From Oxytricha trifallax (taxonomy: Eukaryota; Ciliophora; Spirotrichea; Sporadotrichida; Oxytrichidae), in the NCBI GenBank assembly GCA_000711775.1, contig ARYC01000255.1, positions 100,512 through 164,511 on the forward strand: a DNA stretch of 64,000 nucleotides, written 5' to 3'. Each line of letters starts with the position of its first letter. Positions within the stretch are counted from its first letter, which is position 1. The translations under genes were made by a program, and so were the position numbers. The notes beneath the pieces were generated by a model that did not search any database, was not told where the DNA came from, and saw only the letters and a list, made by a program, of their open reading frames with translations. This document shows positions 46,301 to 58,958 of the stretch, piece by piece.

Positions 46301-46787
46301 GTAGTTCATAATTTTCAAATGGATCCCCTTCCAGCATCATCATCTTCTCAAAATACCTGATACCACCATGTGCCATTTTAGTTGATCTGCTTGAGGTTCC
46401 TGAGGCAAAATCGTACTTTTCCACAACTGCACATTTCAAACCTCTGGATGCAGCTTCCAGTGCTACTCCAGCCCCGCTTGCTCCACCTCCAATGACCAAT
46501 ATATCATACTCGTTCTTCTCATCCATAATCTCCTTCAAGTGCTATTCTCTAGTCTTCAACTTGAAATCATATCTGGCTTTCTCTACCTCTTCCAATTTTG
46601 AGAAGTCTTTACTGAATTCACTCTTTATAAGATTTCCAACATAATCATCGCCTTAGTAGGCCTCTGCTAATCTTGCCTGTAATGGGAATCTATAGTTAAA
46701 CTCCTGTTTTTTGTAGATATCTGCTGATTTGATTGCTACTATCGATGCAAAAGAAATCTGCACTGATTTTTTAAGTAAATGCTTCAT
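43310..46787 (-). CDS. GPD2: Mitochondrial FAD-dependent glycerol-3-phosphate dehydrogenase (split by IESs)
   Basis: Oxidises glycerol 3-phosphate to dihydroxyacetone phosphate and passes electrons to ubiquinone at the inner mitochondrial membrane. Start MKHLLKKSVQISFASIVAIK (presequence-like) at 46787. FAD-binding VIGGGASGAGVALEAASRG and SGTSSRSTKMAHGGIRYFEK are clear, as are YQTGLGGPKILGKG, NCAGIHADELR, GARGTHLMFQKDLLPENSG, GTTDD and SLMGGKWTSFRKMGEETIDR. Segments are 46237-46787, 45112-45628 (with introns), 44725-44856, 44454-44664 and 43310-44083. Pointers are ATT (46237/45628), AAT (45112/44854), TAT-like (~44725/44664) and ATT (44454/44081). The stop UGA is at 43310. The order is not scrambled. 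The family match is very strong. Confidence 0.95.
44084..44453 (-). mobile_element. 370-bp IES with 46-bp perfect inverted repeats carrying a MORN-like gene fragment
   Basis: ATT pointers at 44081-44083 and 44454-44456 (minus-strand sense); removal joins SAWSG-I-RPLVVE, exactly the GPD2-family sequence. The two 46-bp ends (TATGATAAATAAAAAG ...) are perfect inverted copies. On the minus strand inside lies MNTFNGEEDGPVTLTK, an intron 44310-44350 (GTAAGTTACAAAA ... TTTTTTAG), then a frame with DVYEGEWRDDKAVYTIRF, a MORN-like block, after one UGA. The fragment is homologous to that in 12514-12883 of TBE B. Confidence 0.88.
45629..46236. other. AT-rich IES of the G3PDH gene
   Basis: About 600 bp without a frame of interest between the segments ending NKP and beginning LNLVIPSSSLFKT. 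The ATT shared by both edges gives an in-frame joint. No inverted ends were recognised. Confidence 0.7.
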
Positions 46788-46991
46788 TAATCTCTCTATA
46801 ATTAAAATATATATCTAGGCCATACAAATTGACGCTATACTCTCTTACTTTTCAACTAAGTAGAATATTTATAAAGTCTTAATGATAAAAAGCCATCGAT
46901 TATTATTTCTGAAATTCAAACAGACTTCAATACTTTACAAGCCTTCTCGAACATTACAAATGTAAATACTGCTCAAAGCAGCAATAGAAAT
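46788..46991. promoter_or_regulatory. Divergent intergenic region between G3PDH and dynein-like gene
   Basis: The G3PDH start (46787) and the plus-strand dynein-like gene diverge here. The plus frame is open back to ~46842 without an ATG, so the true start of that gene may be further 5' behind an IES. No specific promoter motif was recognised. Confidence 0.4.
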
Positions 46992-49900
46992 ATGTCTCGA
47001 AGATCCAACGATTCAGTGAAGTCCTCAAGAGAAAAAAGTAAAAACAATATCAAGAGCTCTGTATTAAGCTAAAAGAGACAGATAGTCTCAAGTAAGATCA
47101 ATGTAATTTAAAACTAAATGGCAGTCAATACTTCAAGATAAAAGCAGTAGAATGTTGAATCGTAATACTAAAACTTTATTAACGATGATATAATCAATTC
47201 CTATACTTAACTATAAGATAGCGTGCAATTGAGGTAATCTGCTGGAAGTATATCTTAGTAGTCTGCTATGAAGCATGGATTCCAGTACTAATCATTGATA
47301 AATAATTAATCATACAATGATAGCACTCTTTCTAAGAGAATTGCTGTTTCATCAACTGTGACACCTTATAAATAACAGAATTAAGATAAACAGCTCTTTA
47401 ACAGTAGATTCCTGCAATCAAACGACAACTAAGCACCAAATTAATATCAATCTTAGAGCGTGCTAGATTAACTTACCAATTTTGACTATAAGTAAACTTA
47501 GAAAGACCATCCCTTTTAGTATTAAGAAGCTAGACCATATCCTCAAAATTATACGACTGGCAATACAACTCCACTCAGCTCAGTTAAATAAGACAATGAG
47601 TAGTTTGTTATAAACAGCTAGTCATTTGTTACACCCACATAGTCTGATTATAACTGCTAAAGTTTAATAAGATTTAGAGGAAATCTCAATCATCACCCTG
47701 AGTTCACAAATCATATCTTATATCCAATAATTATAATGTTCAAAGTATTTAACTATATTTAATGACGATTTGAATGGTAAAGCTGAAAATCTAGAAACAG
47801 CATTGAACAGAGACCAGCAAAATAAGATAATATTCTTTGAAAATGAAACTTTTTCAACAAATGATATCGATAAACTTATTATAAACTCAATGATTTTTAT
47901 ATTGAATTTTATATTATAGCTAAAATCAGAAATACAGCAGCTTCGCATAGTCAAACATCCAGATATCTTCCTCCAATTAAACAGCCTAATAAATCTAAGA
48001 ACTAAAATCGTGCTCAGATAAGCTTGATATCTTACTTAAACAGAACTTAAGTTCCCACTTAACTCAATAAAAAACTAGTATTAAACCAAGTGAAGATTTA
48101 AAGCCAACTTAACAAAAAAAGTAAATTTCTGCAGCTTATTCATAGTAAACTTCATCAAAGAAAATAGCTGTGTTTAGTAAACTTAGATAAACTACGAATA
48201 ATTTACAGAAGTAAAAGAACTATAATGAGATAAGTCAAATTGCTTTCAAAATACAAGAAGATGGATAAAAGCGAACCAACATACATCTATATGAGAAGGA
48301 AGTTGCTAAAAAGACCATTGATAAACAATATCAAACTCTTTAGAAATTTGTAAGAATCTAATTGTATTTATATCTCATTATTATGTTTAGGAAAGACAAA
48401 TTTAGTTAAATAAGTTATTTGAAGAAATTTAAATTGAATATAGAGTTAAGATAACTATATTTATCAAATTATTTAATTTAGGTTTATTTATGTGGATTTA
48501 AGCTCTGAAGAACTACTACTATATTTATTAAGAAACTTAGCCGAAGAGAGACGCTTTGTTCTACGCAGAGAAATAAAAACTAGAAAAAGAAGAGCAGATA
48601 TAAATCAAACTCTCTGAGTATAGAGAACTAGAAGAGAATCTAGACATACTCAAGTTTATTAAACTTTAATTTATATTTAAAGAAAGAACACTAAATCAAA
48701 GAATCAGAGACAAGGCTTTTATAGAAGTAAATCGACGAATGCTAATTAAAGAAAGAGAGAGCCACTAAGCTCCTGAATGGTTTAGGAGGTGAGAAATAAA
48801 AATGGCTTGTTTGTAATAGAATGATTGCCAAGAAATTCTTAACCATTTAAGGAGATGTACTATTGGGAGCTGCTTTTATAACTTATCTTAGTGCTTTTAC
48901 TTAAAAGTACAGAGAGCAAAGTGTAGAGAAATGGGAGTCAATGATAAAGAATTATGGAATCAGAATTTCTGATGACTTCAATTTCAATAAAGTATTTGGA
49001 GATTAGATCAAGATAAAAGAATGGAATTTTAATGGGTTGCCTAGTGATTCTTTTTCTATAAGTAACGCTATTATTCTTGAAAAATCACAAAAACAATGCA
49101 TTTGTATTGATCCTTAATACCAAGCAAGTAAGTGGATCAAAATATAGGAAAGTAGTAGTAAAGCTCCTAACCAATCAAATGATTTAAAGATTCTTAATTT
49201 CAGTGATGTTAATTTTGTCTAGTCCTTTGAGTTCGCCATGAAATTTGGCAAGAAAGTACTTATTGAAAATGTTGGTTAAAAAATCGATCTTATCTTATAT
49301 CCTATTCTTAAAAGAGACTTTGTTCTAGAAGGAGGTACAAACAGTGTTAATCTCTTTGGACATATGGTAGATATCGATAAGAACTTTAGATTGTTCATTA
49401 GTTCTGAAATGAGGAATCCTCACTTTGGTCCTGATATTAGCGTCATTTGCATCTTTGTCAATTTTTACGTAACATTAGAGGGGCTTGAGGAATAAATGCT
49501 CAGCATTGTTATATCGAATCAGAAAGCTGATCTTGAAGAAGAAACAATCAAGATGAAGAAGGAAGCACTTGATTACATTAAAATCTTAAAGAAACTAGAG
49601 AACGATATTTTGCAATGTCTTCACAACGATATAGAGCAAATTCTTTCTGATGAGCATTTGATTGAGACTCTAAATAATTCTAAAAAGACTGGCAGATAAA
49701 TAGCTGAGAACCTATAGAAAGTGAACAAAGCTTCCAATAAAATTTTGAAATCAAGAGGAATCTATACACCTGCTGCATATAGAGCAGCCTTACTGTATTT
49801 CTTGGTGAGTGATTTATCTAAGATAGAAGTAATGTACCAGTACTCTCTAAAATGGTATATTGAAATTTTCACTGAGGAAGTAAAATAAAAGAAACATACT

Positions 49901-52900
49901 GATTAAGACCCTCTTCTAGATATCATCAGAAACTTCACATATACTTTATACAGAAATGTTTGCCAATCAATTTTTGAGAAAGATAAACTTCTGTTTACTT
50001 TCTTATTGGCATTTAGAATCCTGGAAGGGGAGAACTGCTTGAATATGAAACTGTTTGAGTTCTTTATCAAAGGACCTTAAATCAAGGGTTATGAATAAGA
50101 TATTCAAGGATAGGCAAATTAGAAAAAAGAAGAAAATTAAGACAGCTAATCTGATTCTGATAATAGCGGCGATGAAGACGAAGATGATGACAAAAAAGAA
50201 GAAGAAAAGCAAAGGAAAATCAAATGTCCTTGGATAAACGAATAGCAATGGTTAGCCTTAGAAAAGCTTTCTAAAATCCCTCCATTCCATAGACCAAGTA
50301 TCCTTGACCACATATTGAACAACTCTGAAGCATGGCAATAATATATTTTTGCAAAGGACTCTGAAAACATCCAAATGCCAGGATCTTACTCGGAATATGA
50401 CTAAGAAAAAGACCTTAAGAAACAACAATCAATGAGGACCTCAGATGAAACAAACTTTACCAAAATGGATAAAGATGGAAAGCAGTAGAAAAAGAATGCT
50501 GCTGGTGGCCTTAGAGAAATTAAAGAAGTTGATGAGGATGAAGATAAGATAGATTGGGGCCTCGATGAAGATGATCATGATGAGAAAGACAGGAATCAGG
50601 GATATGGGGATGATGACGAAGATGAGTTTGGAATTTAAAAAGAAAAGTTCCAGGATGATAGAGAAGTTGTAGCTGATTCATTAGTCTTGGGAGTCGGAGA
50701 ATATCACGAATTTAGACTTGGAAGTGTGAGATTTGAGAAAGAAATGATAACTAAGAAATAACAAGTCCTTAAAGATTTACTAAGATTCTGCCTTATCAGA
50801 ATATTCAGACCAGAGAGAATAGTTAGAGAGATTTAGAGATTCTTGGGATCTGTACTTGATCCACGATTTATGGAACCTCCAGTCTTTAATCTGGCAACTT
50901 TATTCAAAGAGACTAGTTGCTATAGTCCAATCCTATTTATCCTAAGCCCAACAATAAACACCCTAAATGAACTGCAAATTCTTAAATATCAGATTTAGTC
51001 TGAAAACTTGAAGATTGAATATATGCCATTAGGAAGTAATATAAATGAGAAGGTGTAATAACTGATAGTAAAATGTGCAATTTAAGGAAATTGGCTGCTT
51101 CTCGAGAACTTACATTTAGTAACTGACTGGATACCAACTCTAGAAAAGTTCATTCATACCATGTACAAAGAAGATAGAAAAGAATTGAATGGCGATCATG
51201 AGAATAGTGATTCAGAGTTGGAGTCTCACAGAGGTGTTGTAGATGGGTAGAATGTAAATCCTGTTATGAGTAGTTCAGGTGGTACTGCAAACAATAACTA
51301 AAATCTCAATCAATTCCCTGAGCTTAAAGGTTGCAGAATTAATCCTAAATTCAGACTATGGCTTTCAAGTATGCCAGTTGATTATTTCCCTGTAAGTTTC
51401 TTGTAAGAATGCACCAAGATCACACTATAGCCTGCTTAAGGTATTCGCTAAAATGCTTTGAAGATTCTTAATTCTATCAGTCATGAATTCCTTTAAAAAT
51501 GCCCAAAAAGACAAAGTGAATTCAGAAAACTCTTTTTCGCTCTATGTATATATCATTCAGTTGTTAGTGAAAGAATGAGATATGGACCTATTGGTTGGAG
51601 TTAACCTTACTATTTTTCTGAGAATGATTTCTTAATAAGTAGCATTCAGCTCAATCAAAATTTGCTTAACAAATTTATATCAACATATTTTAGATTAACA
51701 TTTATAATCCCTTGTCTCAAAGCTCACAACTAAAGATTAGCCATTGCCACTCGAACTACTGAGATATCTCTTCGGCACTTTGAATTATGGTGGAAGAATT
51801 ATAAAGAAGCAAGATGAAATAACTCTTAATGCCATTCTCGAAACTTTTATATCAGAAAAGACAACTACTGAAATAGCTTATCGTTTGACTGGTCTCTCTA
51901 AAGAAAATGCTGGGGGAATTTATTACATACCTGGAGATGGAGACTTACAATTTTATAAAATGCATATAAGCAAGTTCCCAATTTCAGATAGACCAGAGAT
52001 ATTTGGGCTTCATGAAAATGCCACTGTAATGCGAGCTACTACTGAAAGTAAAATACTTCTTGAGAGAATATTTATATCATATAATAAAGTTAGTGGCATT
52101 AAATAAATCTTTTATACTCAAAATGCCACATATTCAAAAAAATATTTTAATAGAGAATGTTTGAGTTTGAATTTGCAAGTAAAGAAATAATAAAAGCTTC
52201 AGCCTTAATAGATAGCTCATCTGAAGATGACAACTTGCAAAAGTACTCTACCATAAAGAAGAGAATTCAAGTTATAATTGAAGATTTACCTGAATTACTA
52301 GATGAAGAGCTATGCAAGCAAAAGTATCCAATAAGCTATGATCACTGTATAAACACTTTAATCACCAAGGAAATTCAAAGGTACAATTAGTAGTTAAAAT
52401 TGATTTATTAACAAGGATTTATTGAACCTATTAATTGAATATGCTTCTTTAGGTCATTTATGTTTCTCTTAAAAACACTTTGAAAGCTCTTGAGGGTGTA
52501 ATCCATATAAATACCGTCCTTGAAGAAATCTATAAAGCACTCACGTATGAATATGTTCCAAAGACCTGGTATAAATATTCCTACCCATGCTTCAAGTCTC
52601 TTGCTTAGTACCTAGCAAACCTGAAAGAGCGTACAAACTTTATTAGAGAGTGGTTAATGAGCAACAATCATCCAGTGAGTTTTTGGCTACCAGGTTTCTT
52701 CGATCAGCAAAGCTTCTTAACTATGTTACTATAATAGAAGGCAAGAGAAGAGAAAATCAGCATAGATTTGCTTAGCATTGAGTACTCGATTCTTAAGAAG
52801 TCATTTGACTTGAAACAAAGTTTACAGCAGACAATTTAATCAGAAAATAACAGCAAAGATGGAAAAGCTGTTAAAAAAGAGAAAGATGGTTGTTACATAC

Positions 52901-53262
52901 ATGGACTTTGGATTGAGGGAGCCAGCTGGAGTGATGATTAGATGCAATTAGTAGACTGTGATGGCAGACAGCTATATCAGGAAATGCCTTACCTACATTT
53001 GAAAGTCATTAAGCAAAATGATTACGATTAGAAATATCAGAATGACTTGTATTCACTATCTTTAATTGTTATAGATTATTGTAGGTAGAGTTATATTTGG
53101 GATTACAACTGCCCCTTGTACTTACTCTCTCTCAGAGAAAGATTAGATTTGGATTTTAATGGAGGTTTAGTCTCTAATGTCCCTCTGCCCATAGGTACTT
53201 AATCATATCCTGGATTCTGGATTAAAAGAGGTACCGCTCTACTATGTCAAAAAGAGGAATGA
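46992..53262 (+). CDS. Dynein heavy chain, C-terminal part (CC2-AAA5-AAA6-C) with Q/N/S-rich leader
   Basis: The leader (MSRRSNDSVKSSREKSK onward) is low-complexity with introns, for example ~48361-48391. From ~48487 MWIQALKNYYYIYQETQPKR marks the end of the dynein stalk (coiled coil 2), then KLLNGLGGEKQKW, AAA5 (LLGAAFITYLSAFTQKYRE, LEKSQKQCICIDPQYQASKW), AAA6 (RNPHFGPDISV, MYQYSLKWYIEIF, EKDKLLFTFLLAFRILEG), SPILFILSP, NWLLLENLHLVTDWIP, LWLSSMPVDYFPVSFLQE and C-terminal LEDxxF-type blocks (LRYLFGTLNYGGRI, PEIFGLHENA, FWLPGFFDQQSFL), ending TALLCQKEE-stop. An acidic Asp/Glu insert (50100-50640) sits within AAA6. A 28-bp IES (AAG pointer) lies at 48651-48678. The tail and AAA1-4 are absent here. 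Confidence 0.85.
48651..48678 (+). other. Putative 28-bp IES with AAG pointer in dynein stalk
   Basis: Removing 28 bp between two AAG copies joins ENLDIL-K to KEHQIKESETRLLQKQ in frame, giving a continuous stalk coiled coil. A GT-AG intron at the same place would break the frame by one, so an IES fits better. Confidence 0.55.
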
Positions 53263-53567
53263 CCTCTATGATTTTATATAAAATAATCAGTTTGTATTTA
53301 AAGCATATATAATTATGACATAATTTCTTAACAATTACTAATTCACTCAGATTAAAATGTAAATTATTATTACAATATGCAAATCAATTAAAAGTTAACT
53401 TATTGTTGCTGTTCTGATTTCCAAGTAGTGCCTCTTCATTTTCTTATTCATTGTCTTCTCCTTAGTTCTCCTCCTTTATTCTTTCCATAATGTATTCGTC
53501 TACGTATAATCAAAATAAATGCATTTGATGATGATGCCAATAACTTAATAGTATAAATATTAATTTA
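53263..53567. other. 3' intergenic region between convergent genes
   Basis: Lies between the dynein-like stop (53262) and the hydrolase stop (53568). AT-rich, with no gene seen; the part near 53400-53500 has open minus frames (Q/E-rich) of unclear meaning. Confidence 0.4.
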
Positions 53568-54430
53568 TCAATAACTTATGAACTGCCTGATTTTAGTGAG
53601 GTAATCATTTGCAAATTTTTCAACGTTATTATGACCAGCTCCCTCCACGTAGTAGGGTGGATATTTGACTTTAGTGGCGGCATGCAGCTCTTCAGCATGA
53701 TAGAAGGGCACTATTTCGTCTCTGCGGCCATGAATTACAAACACTGGACAATCTATATTTGGCATTCTATCAATTATTAATCAATATAATATATAAACTA
53801 TCAATGTTTGGGAACTTATCAAAAGGTAGAGTAAACCTGAGATTGAAAACTACTCTTAAAGCTGACATAATAGGAGAGTGAAGTACAACTCCAGCCACTT
53901 CATATTTCTCAGCTAGATAACTTGAGGGGCCTGAGCCAATTGATCTCCCGTACAAGATTATTCTATTTGCATTTATGTTCAAGTTTTCTGTAAGATTATA
54001 TATAAATTGGTTAATATAGATTAATTATTATATAATAAAAAGTAAGATACAAATAGACTGTTTCGATATCATCGTAGAGTGATTATTCTTAAGGTATCTT
54101 TCCATTGCTCTCTCCAAACCCAGTATACTCATATACTACTGCGTTCACATGCACATTCTTGTTAATATATTATTTCATATTTAATTTCTAATTATAAGTA
54201 TGTTATTTATTTGTATTCTTGAGGAAATAGCTCTCCAGCCATGTCTGTACTAAGTAAATATCCTCTGCATTTCCATGACTGAATATCATAGTGTATTTGG
54301 CATTTTTATTAATAAACAATACTTGTAGCTTTGATCCTGACTTAGAATGCAAAAATAGATGATCTGGGTTCATTGGGAATCGTGATACAGGTGGTTAAAA
54401 CAGAAGTTTTGATATCAAAGTTTAGCCCAT
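53568..54430 (-). CDS. ABHD17: ABHD17-like alpha/beta hydrolase
   Basis: MGQTLISKLLFQPPVSRFP at 54430, then TMIFSHGNAEDIY (oxyanion region), NAVVYEYTGFGESNGKIP, LYGRSIGSGPSSYLAEKY (the nucleophile elbow GxSxG with Ser), GVVLHSPIMSALRV, CPVFVIHGRRDEIVPFYHAE (acid Asp) and GAGHNNVE (catalytic His), ending QFISY-stop at 53568. Three short introns are needed, around 54155-54215 and 53995-54070, plus one at ~53768-53798 (removal joins PNID to MPNIDCP). ABHD17 proteins depalmitoylate membrane proteins in animals; whether this one does is inference. About 240 residues, slightly short for the family. Confidence 0.9.
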
Positions 54431-54527
54431 GTTTTTAGCGATAATATAATTATATTGTTATTATAATTATTCTGTTTAACAGAATTCAAATCATTGATTC
54501 TTCTCATATGAGAGAATGAAGTTAGTA

Positions 54528-54760
54528 TTAAATAGGGAGGAGTGAGAGAGGGAAAAATACAAAGATATAAAATAGTAACTCAAACATTTCATTTAAGTGT
54601 GATTTGTGTTGTGTTAGCAAACTTATATGTTTTTGCCCTATTAAGAGGACAAGAACCAGCCGTCTGCGCCCAATAGTGGGTAGGGCAAAGTGCTTTCGAC
54701 CCAAGGCTATCTCCATCCTATTAATTAAGGACATTGACATTAAAGGGGCTTAAAATTCAT
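54528..54760. other. GC-richer block between ABHD17-like gene and Q-rich gene
   Basis: Clearly above local G+C, with CCGTCTGCGCCC, GGGTAGGGC and a short minus frame (MSMSLINRMEIALGRKHF). It could be 5' leader or promoter DNA of the hydrolase, a structured RNA, or a small protein. I see no clear RNA fold or known motif. Confidence 0.25.
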
Positions 54761-54927
54761 TTCATCGTACTCGTTCATTCGTTTAAGGTTTAATTAATAA
54801 TTATATAAATTCAATAAATCAGGATATAAGTAGCAAATTTAACTAATGAAAATCATTCTTAAAAAATATTAATAATATCGTTGATTGATTAGATGTTTAC
54901 AATATAAAATTTAAATTGGCACATATA

Positions 54928-57900
54928 ATGGAAAACCCGTCTACCTTATCATAAAATTCTATGCTTCTAAATTCAACGTAAAATTGTCAATATTCAGATC
55001 TTACTTTGGCTTCAGATGCAATATTAAAAAAACTTCAACTCCTACAAATTGAAAAAGCAAAACTTGAGGAAGCCATTAGAGTCTAAAAAATTAAAGAGTA
55101 ACATTCAAATCAATAAGAAAAGTAGAACTAATCTCTGAGTTAAAATATGAGACATATCGATTCATATTTGTCTCCCAAGTCATAATTAAACCAGAAAAAA
55201 ATCAATCAATAGATACAAAAGAGTCCAAACTTAGTAACTGTGACTAGCAGAGAAATTTCATAGCCTTTGATCTAGAAATCTAGTAACACCAGAAATTTTT
55301 AATAAAATCATTCACAATCTAAGAGTCATTAAAATAGCTCTGCCTAATTGAAAAGTGCTGCAAGTTCTATAAATCAGTGTAACAAACCTCATTCTAACAA
55401 ACCATAGTAAAAGAATAGTGTTAAATCACACATACCATCTATGGCTCCTTAGCTATATGGTAAATTCAAGGAAAACTATAAAAATTACATAGGCATATAA
55501 TCAAATAGAGCTGGTAGTACTGGCTCTTCAATGTAAAACTTGCAAGCAAAGATTATTGAATCATCTCTTTGTAATTAATTGACAAAATCTCATCTTAATA
55601 CAAATATCCAAGACGAAATGATAACTTAGCGAAATTCCCAAGTATAAGAAAGTAACGCTCAAAATTTAAGCAAGCAATTTTCAAGCAATTAGTCTTCAAC
55701 TAACAGAATACCAAATATATAAAAATAAAAATCAAGGATAGTGAATCACTCTTTAAACCCTTCAAATAACTCGAAGCATAACAAGCAATCCTTTGATTCA
55801 TAGCAAGTTTCAAAGGCAAGTAGAGAAAATAGGGATGGTTAGAGTTAATTGAAACATGATATTTAGGAAAGAAGATGCAGTTAGAGGGTATCAAGTCAAA
55901 GATAAAACGATTAAAGTAAGATCAAATCTCATGATAAAAAGAGATTATGTATCATTAAATGTCAATAGAATTAATGAATTGGATAATTACAATAATTAAT
56001 TGCTCAGGAAATAAAAATATACTGGGGATAAGAGTTTAACGACATATAAAACTAAGAATTTTTTCTGTAGATCTCACATCCTTAAAATAATTTAAATTTA
56101 AATAAGATGAGAAAAAGTAGCTAAGTTGATGACAACCGAGGTCAGCAACAAAAGTAACAATCTGATAATTAGAGTAAATACTTGAAATAATTAGAGTCAG
56201 TCAATGAAGTAGTAAGAGGTTAAAAATTAAGTGATAAGAGGTTGGTAAGCGTCATTGAGGATGGCAAAGACAGCTACTAAAATTACTTGCATAACAATTA
56301 AAACAATCTCAATATAACAGGAGTAGGAGGCTCTGAGATAATCTCTGGAAGAGGCAATCTAACTAACCAAAGAGCATTAAGATAGAGTGTGAAGCAAGAT
56401 TCAACAAATATATAGTTAGGAAAGATTTCAGCACTAAGTGGATCTATGATAGCTCACGGTAACTTAGCAGCTGTAAATTAAAACATCAGCATAGAAGATG
56501 TGGTAAGAGGAAAAATGCGCAAAAATTAAAATGTCACATAGCTTCTTCCAGAGGCTGTCACCAAAATATCTGGCTTTTAGACTGCAATTACTAATAAAGA
56601 TATTCGGACTCCTTCTTCTTTACTAACTCAAATAGTGATTTAAGGTGGCAGATATAGTAGCGCAAATGTTTCACCAAATACAGTCGATAGATCTTTCAAG
56701 ATTGAAACATAAATGGAAAAGCCAGTGTCAAGGCTTGTATTACGATTCTTGATATTTTTCGATGTTTATTGAATAATTGTTTTGAAAAATTATAGTCGAA
56801 AAGAACTTTCAAAAGTAGTTATCAGAAAGTGCAGGGGCTAACGGTTTAGAACTCACGAATCATGAATAATAGTATGGAATTGACAATTACTCTTATGTAA
56901 AAGCCAAGCCCAGCGAGGCCAGCTTTGCATAACATAAAGGTCTGCTGAGAAATGAGATACTAAGATAGACACAGACTCCTTCAGGAATGCTTTCTAATTA
57001 GAACATAAAACACATTGATCAAAACTCAAAACAGATCAGGGGAAAAGACTGGCAAGATCTATTAGCTAGAAAAGAATTTGAATAGCAACAGAGTCTACAA
57101 GTTTCTTAAAGTAATGATATGTATAGAGGAACTAATTAAGTTTTGGATTATAAAAAAAATACCTCAAAATTGAATCAATACAGAAAGGATGGTAAAAACA
57201 TAGGGGATCTCTTATCATATAAAGACTATGCTTTGGAAAACGGTGCCAAGAATAATTTCAAAACCACTAAAAATTCAGCTCTATAGCAAATGTTCGACAT
57301 GAGTATGAGTTCTGATTAAATGAGAAACGCTGCAAATTATAGCATGCTGATAGGAGGCGACAGTAATCAAAATGATAACTATTAGGAAGAGAAATAGCAT
57401 AGATTATTGAAGAATAGTTACCACCCCACTGTCCAGAAAGTTTTATATAAATTTAATCAATTAGAGTTTATATCCTTATATAAAATATATTATGATTACT
57501 CTTTATAAGTTGATTAAGTAAGAGCTAAAAGTCAGATTAAAATTCCAGAAACCCTATTAAATGCTTTTCAGCGAAGAAATCAATTGAATCAAAGCAATGT
57601 AACTTAAGATGGAAATTAATAAGTATCCTCAGGTTTCCATATCACAGACCTTTTAAACTACGATAAGAAAAAGAATAATTATGAAAGTTTCCTTAACAGC
57701 TCAAATTAAACTCCTCTTGATTTCTCTAACACAAATTAACCAAATATAGAGAAAGGAAATTAGGCTAATTAAGAGTATGTTATTAAGAACTACAGATTGA
57801 TATAAAAGAAAAAGAGAGATTTTTTCTTACCAATAACAAATCCATCATCTCCAAGAAAAAATCACAATCCTTTTGAGCAAAGTAATACAGCTCCTTAATC

Positions 57901-57958
57901 CCCAATTAGAGTTTCTAATTCCATTCTTTCTCCTAATATTGCATAAATAAATATATGA
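54928..57958 (+). CDS. Q/N/S-rich protein of unknown function
   Basis: Starts MENPSTLSQNSMLLNSTQ; a short coiled-coil stretch (SDAILKKLQLLQIEKAKLEE) is followed by roughly 900 residues of Gln/Asn/Ser-rich, mostly disordered sequence, and the gene ends SPNIAQINI-stop (UGA 57956-57958). An intron at ~56742-56806 (GTATTACG ... TTATAG) joins RL to EKNFQKQLSE. An interruption near 55915-55995 is needed because UGA occurs there. Glutamines are mostly TAA/TAG, so the frame is invisible in the standard code. No domain recognised; possibly a cytoskeletal or condensate-type protein, but this is only composition. Confidence 0.75.
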
Positions 57959-58047
57959 TTAACATGTAATTCCTATCAATTTTTCTCATTTTTTTCAATC
58001 ATTATAATACCTATCATTTCTCTACAAAAGTATCACCTACTAATCAA

Positions 58048-58958
58048 ATGCCATGGAACGATAAATCAAGCGTGTTAGGACATGTGAATTTAGAGCAACC
58101 AAAGGTATTGCCAAAAATAAAATTAGAAAAGGAAGAAAGCCAAAATATCCTAGATTTGCATTATGAAAACATCATGGCAGAAAGTAAATTAGAGCAAGCT
58201 AAGAAAAAGAAAGACAAAAAGCAAAATTATAAGGGATATTTCTTTTTCTTTATACATTTTAATTGGTATAATTACATGTTTAGATTATATAAGATCCATA
58301 AAATTAATAGCTAACTATAACTCCAGAAGATGAAGCCCATGAATTTGATATAGAAATGAAAACTATAGACTTGGTGTAAGCCAATTACAACGACTTAATT
58401 GCCTCATGGGTGAATAAAGAATAAAAATAGTCTCCCACTTAAAAAAAAGGTCATTCAGATTTTGAGGACTTACTATAAAGGGATCAATCTGTGAGTAAAA
58501 TCTTTAATTAGGGGTCTAGTGATTCACTTATGATTGAGAATGATATGATTTTAAAGCTTAAACCCTAGATTCAAATGTATAAAGAGCAAATGATGGGCAC
58601 CTCGATTGATCAAAGAAGCAAGCATCTTAATACTATTCTGAAAATTTAATGAAAGAGAGATCTAACAGAGATAAAGTACCATTGTTAATACATATTTAAA
58701 TTTAAGCAATATTGAATCTAAAAATGGTAAAGGAAGTGTAGTCTCTACTATAAACCCAGGTGATGACCCTTATGCTCATCTCAAAGCAAGAAATGTATTT
58801 AGTGGCAAAGCCATTGAATTCCAAAAGAACATAGAAATTTGCTTGTAGAACCCAGACACCAAAACTAAAGTAAGAATGATGATTGAACTCTCAAAAGACT
58901 TCCTTACTCATATGGAGAAGTAAACTCTTTCTGCAGATAGACTACCACTTGAATTATT
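58048..58958 (+). CDS. Axonemal-type dynein heavy chain, N-terminal tail, segment 1
   Basis: MPWNDKSSVLGHVNLEQPKV at 58048, a K-rich run, a probable intron or IES (58230-58318), then TPEDEAHEFDIEMKTIDLVQ, NPGDDPYAHLKARNVFSGKA and IELSKDFLTHMEKQTLSADR. The segment ends LPLEL at the pointer CACTTGAATTATT (58946-58958). A UGA near 58650 (KIQ-stop-KRDL) is unexplained, so one more small IES or a lesion is likely. Assignment to dynein rests on the continuation at 61391. Confidence 0.65.

Noticed and set aside
47718-47954. Minus-strand 78-codon frame
   Set aside because: Opposite an interrupted plus-strand coding region of the dynein leader (DDLNGKAENLETALNRDQ); no motif.
50003-50370. Minus-strand F/S/L-rich frames
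   Set aside because: Antisense of the acidic/Lys-rich insert of the dynein; composition is what antisense of GAA/GAT/AAA codons gives.
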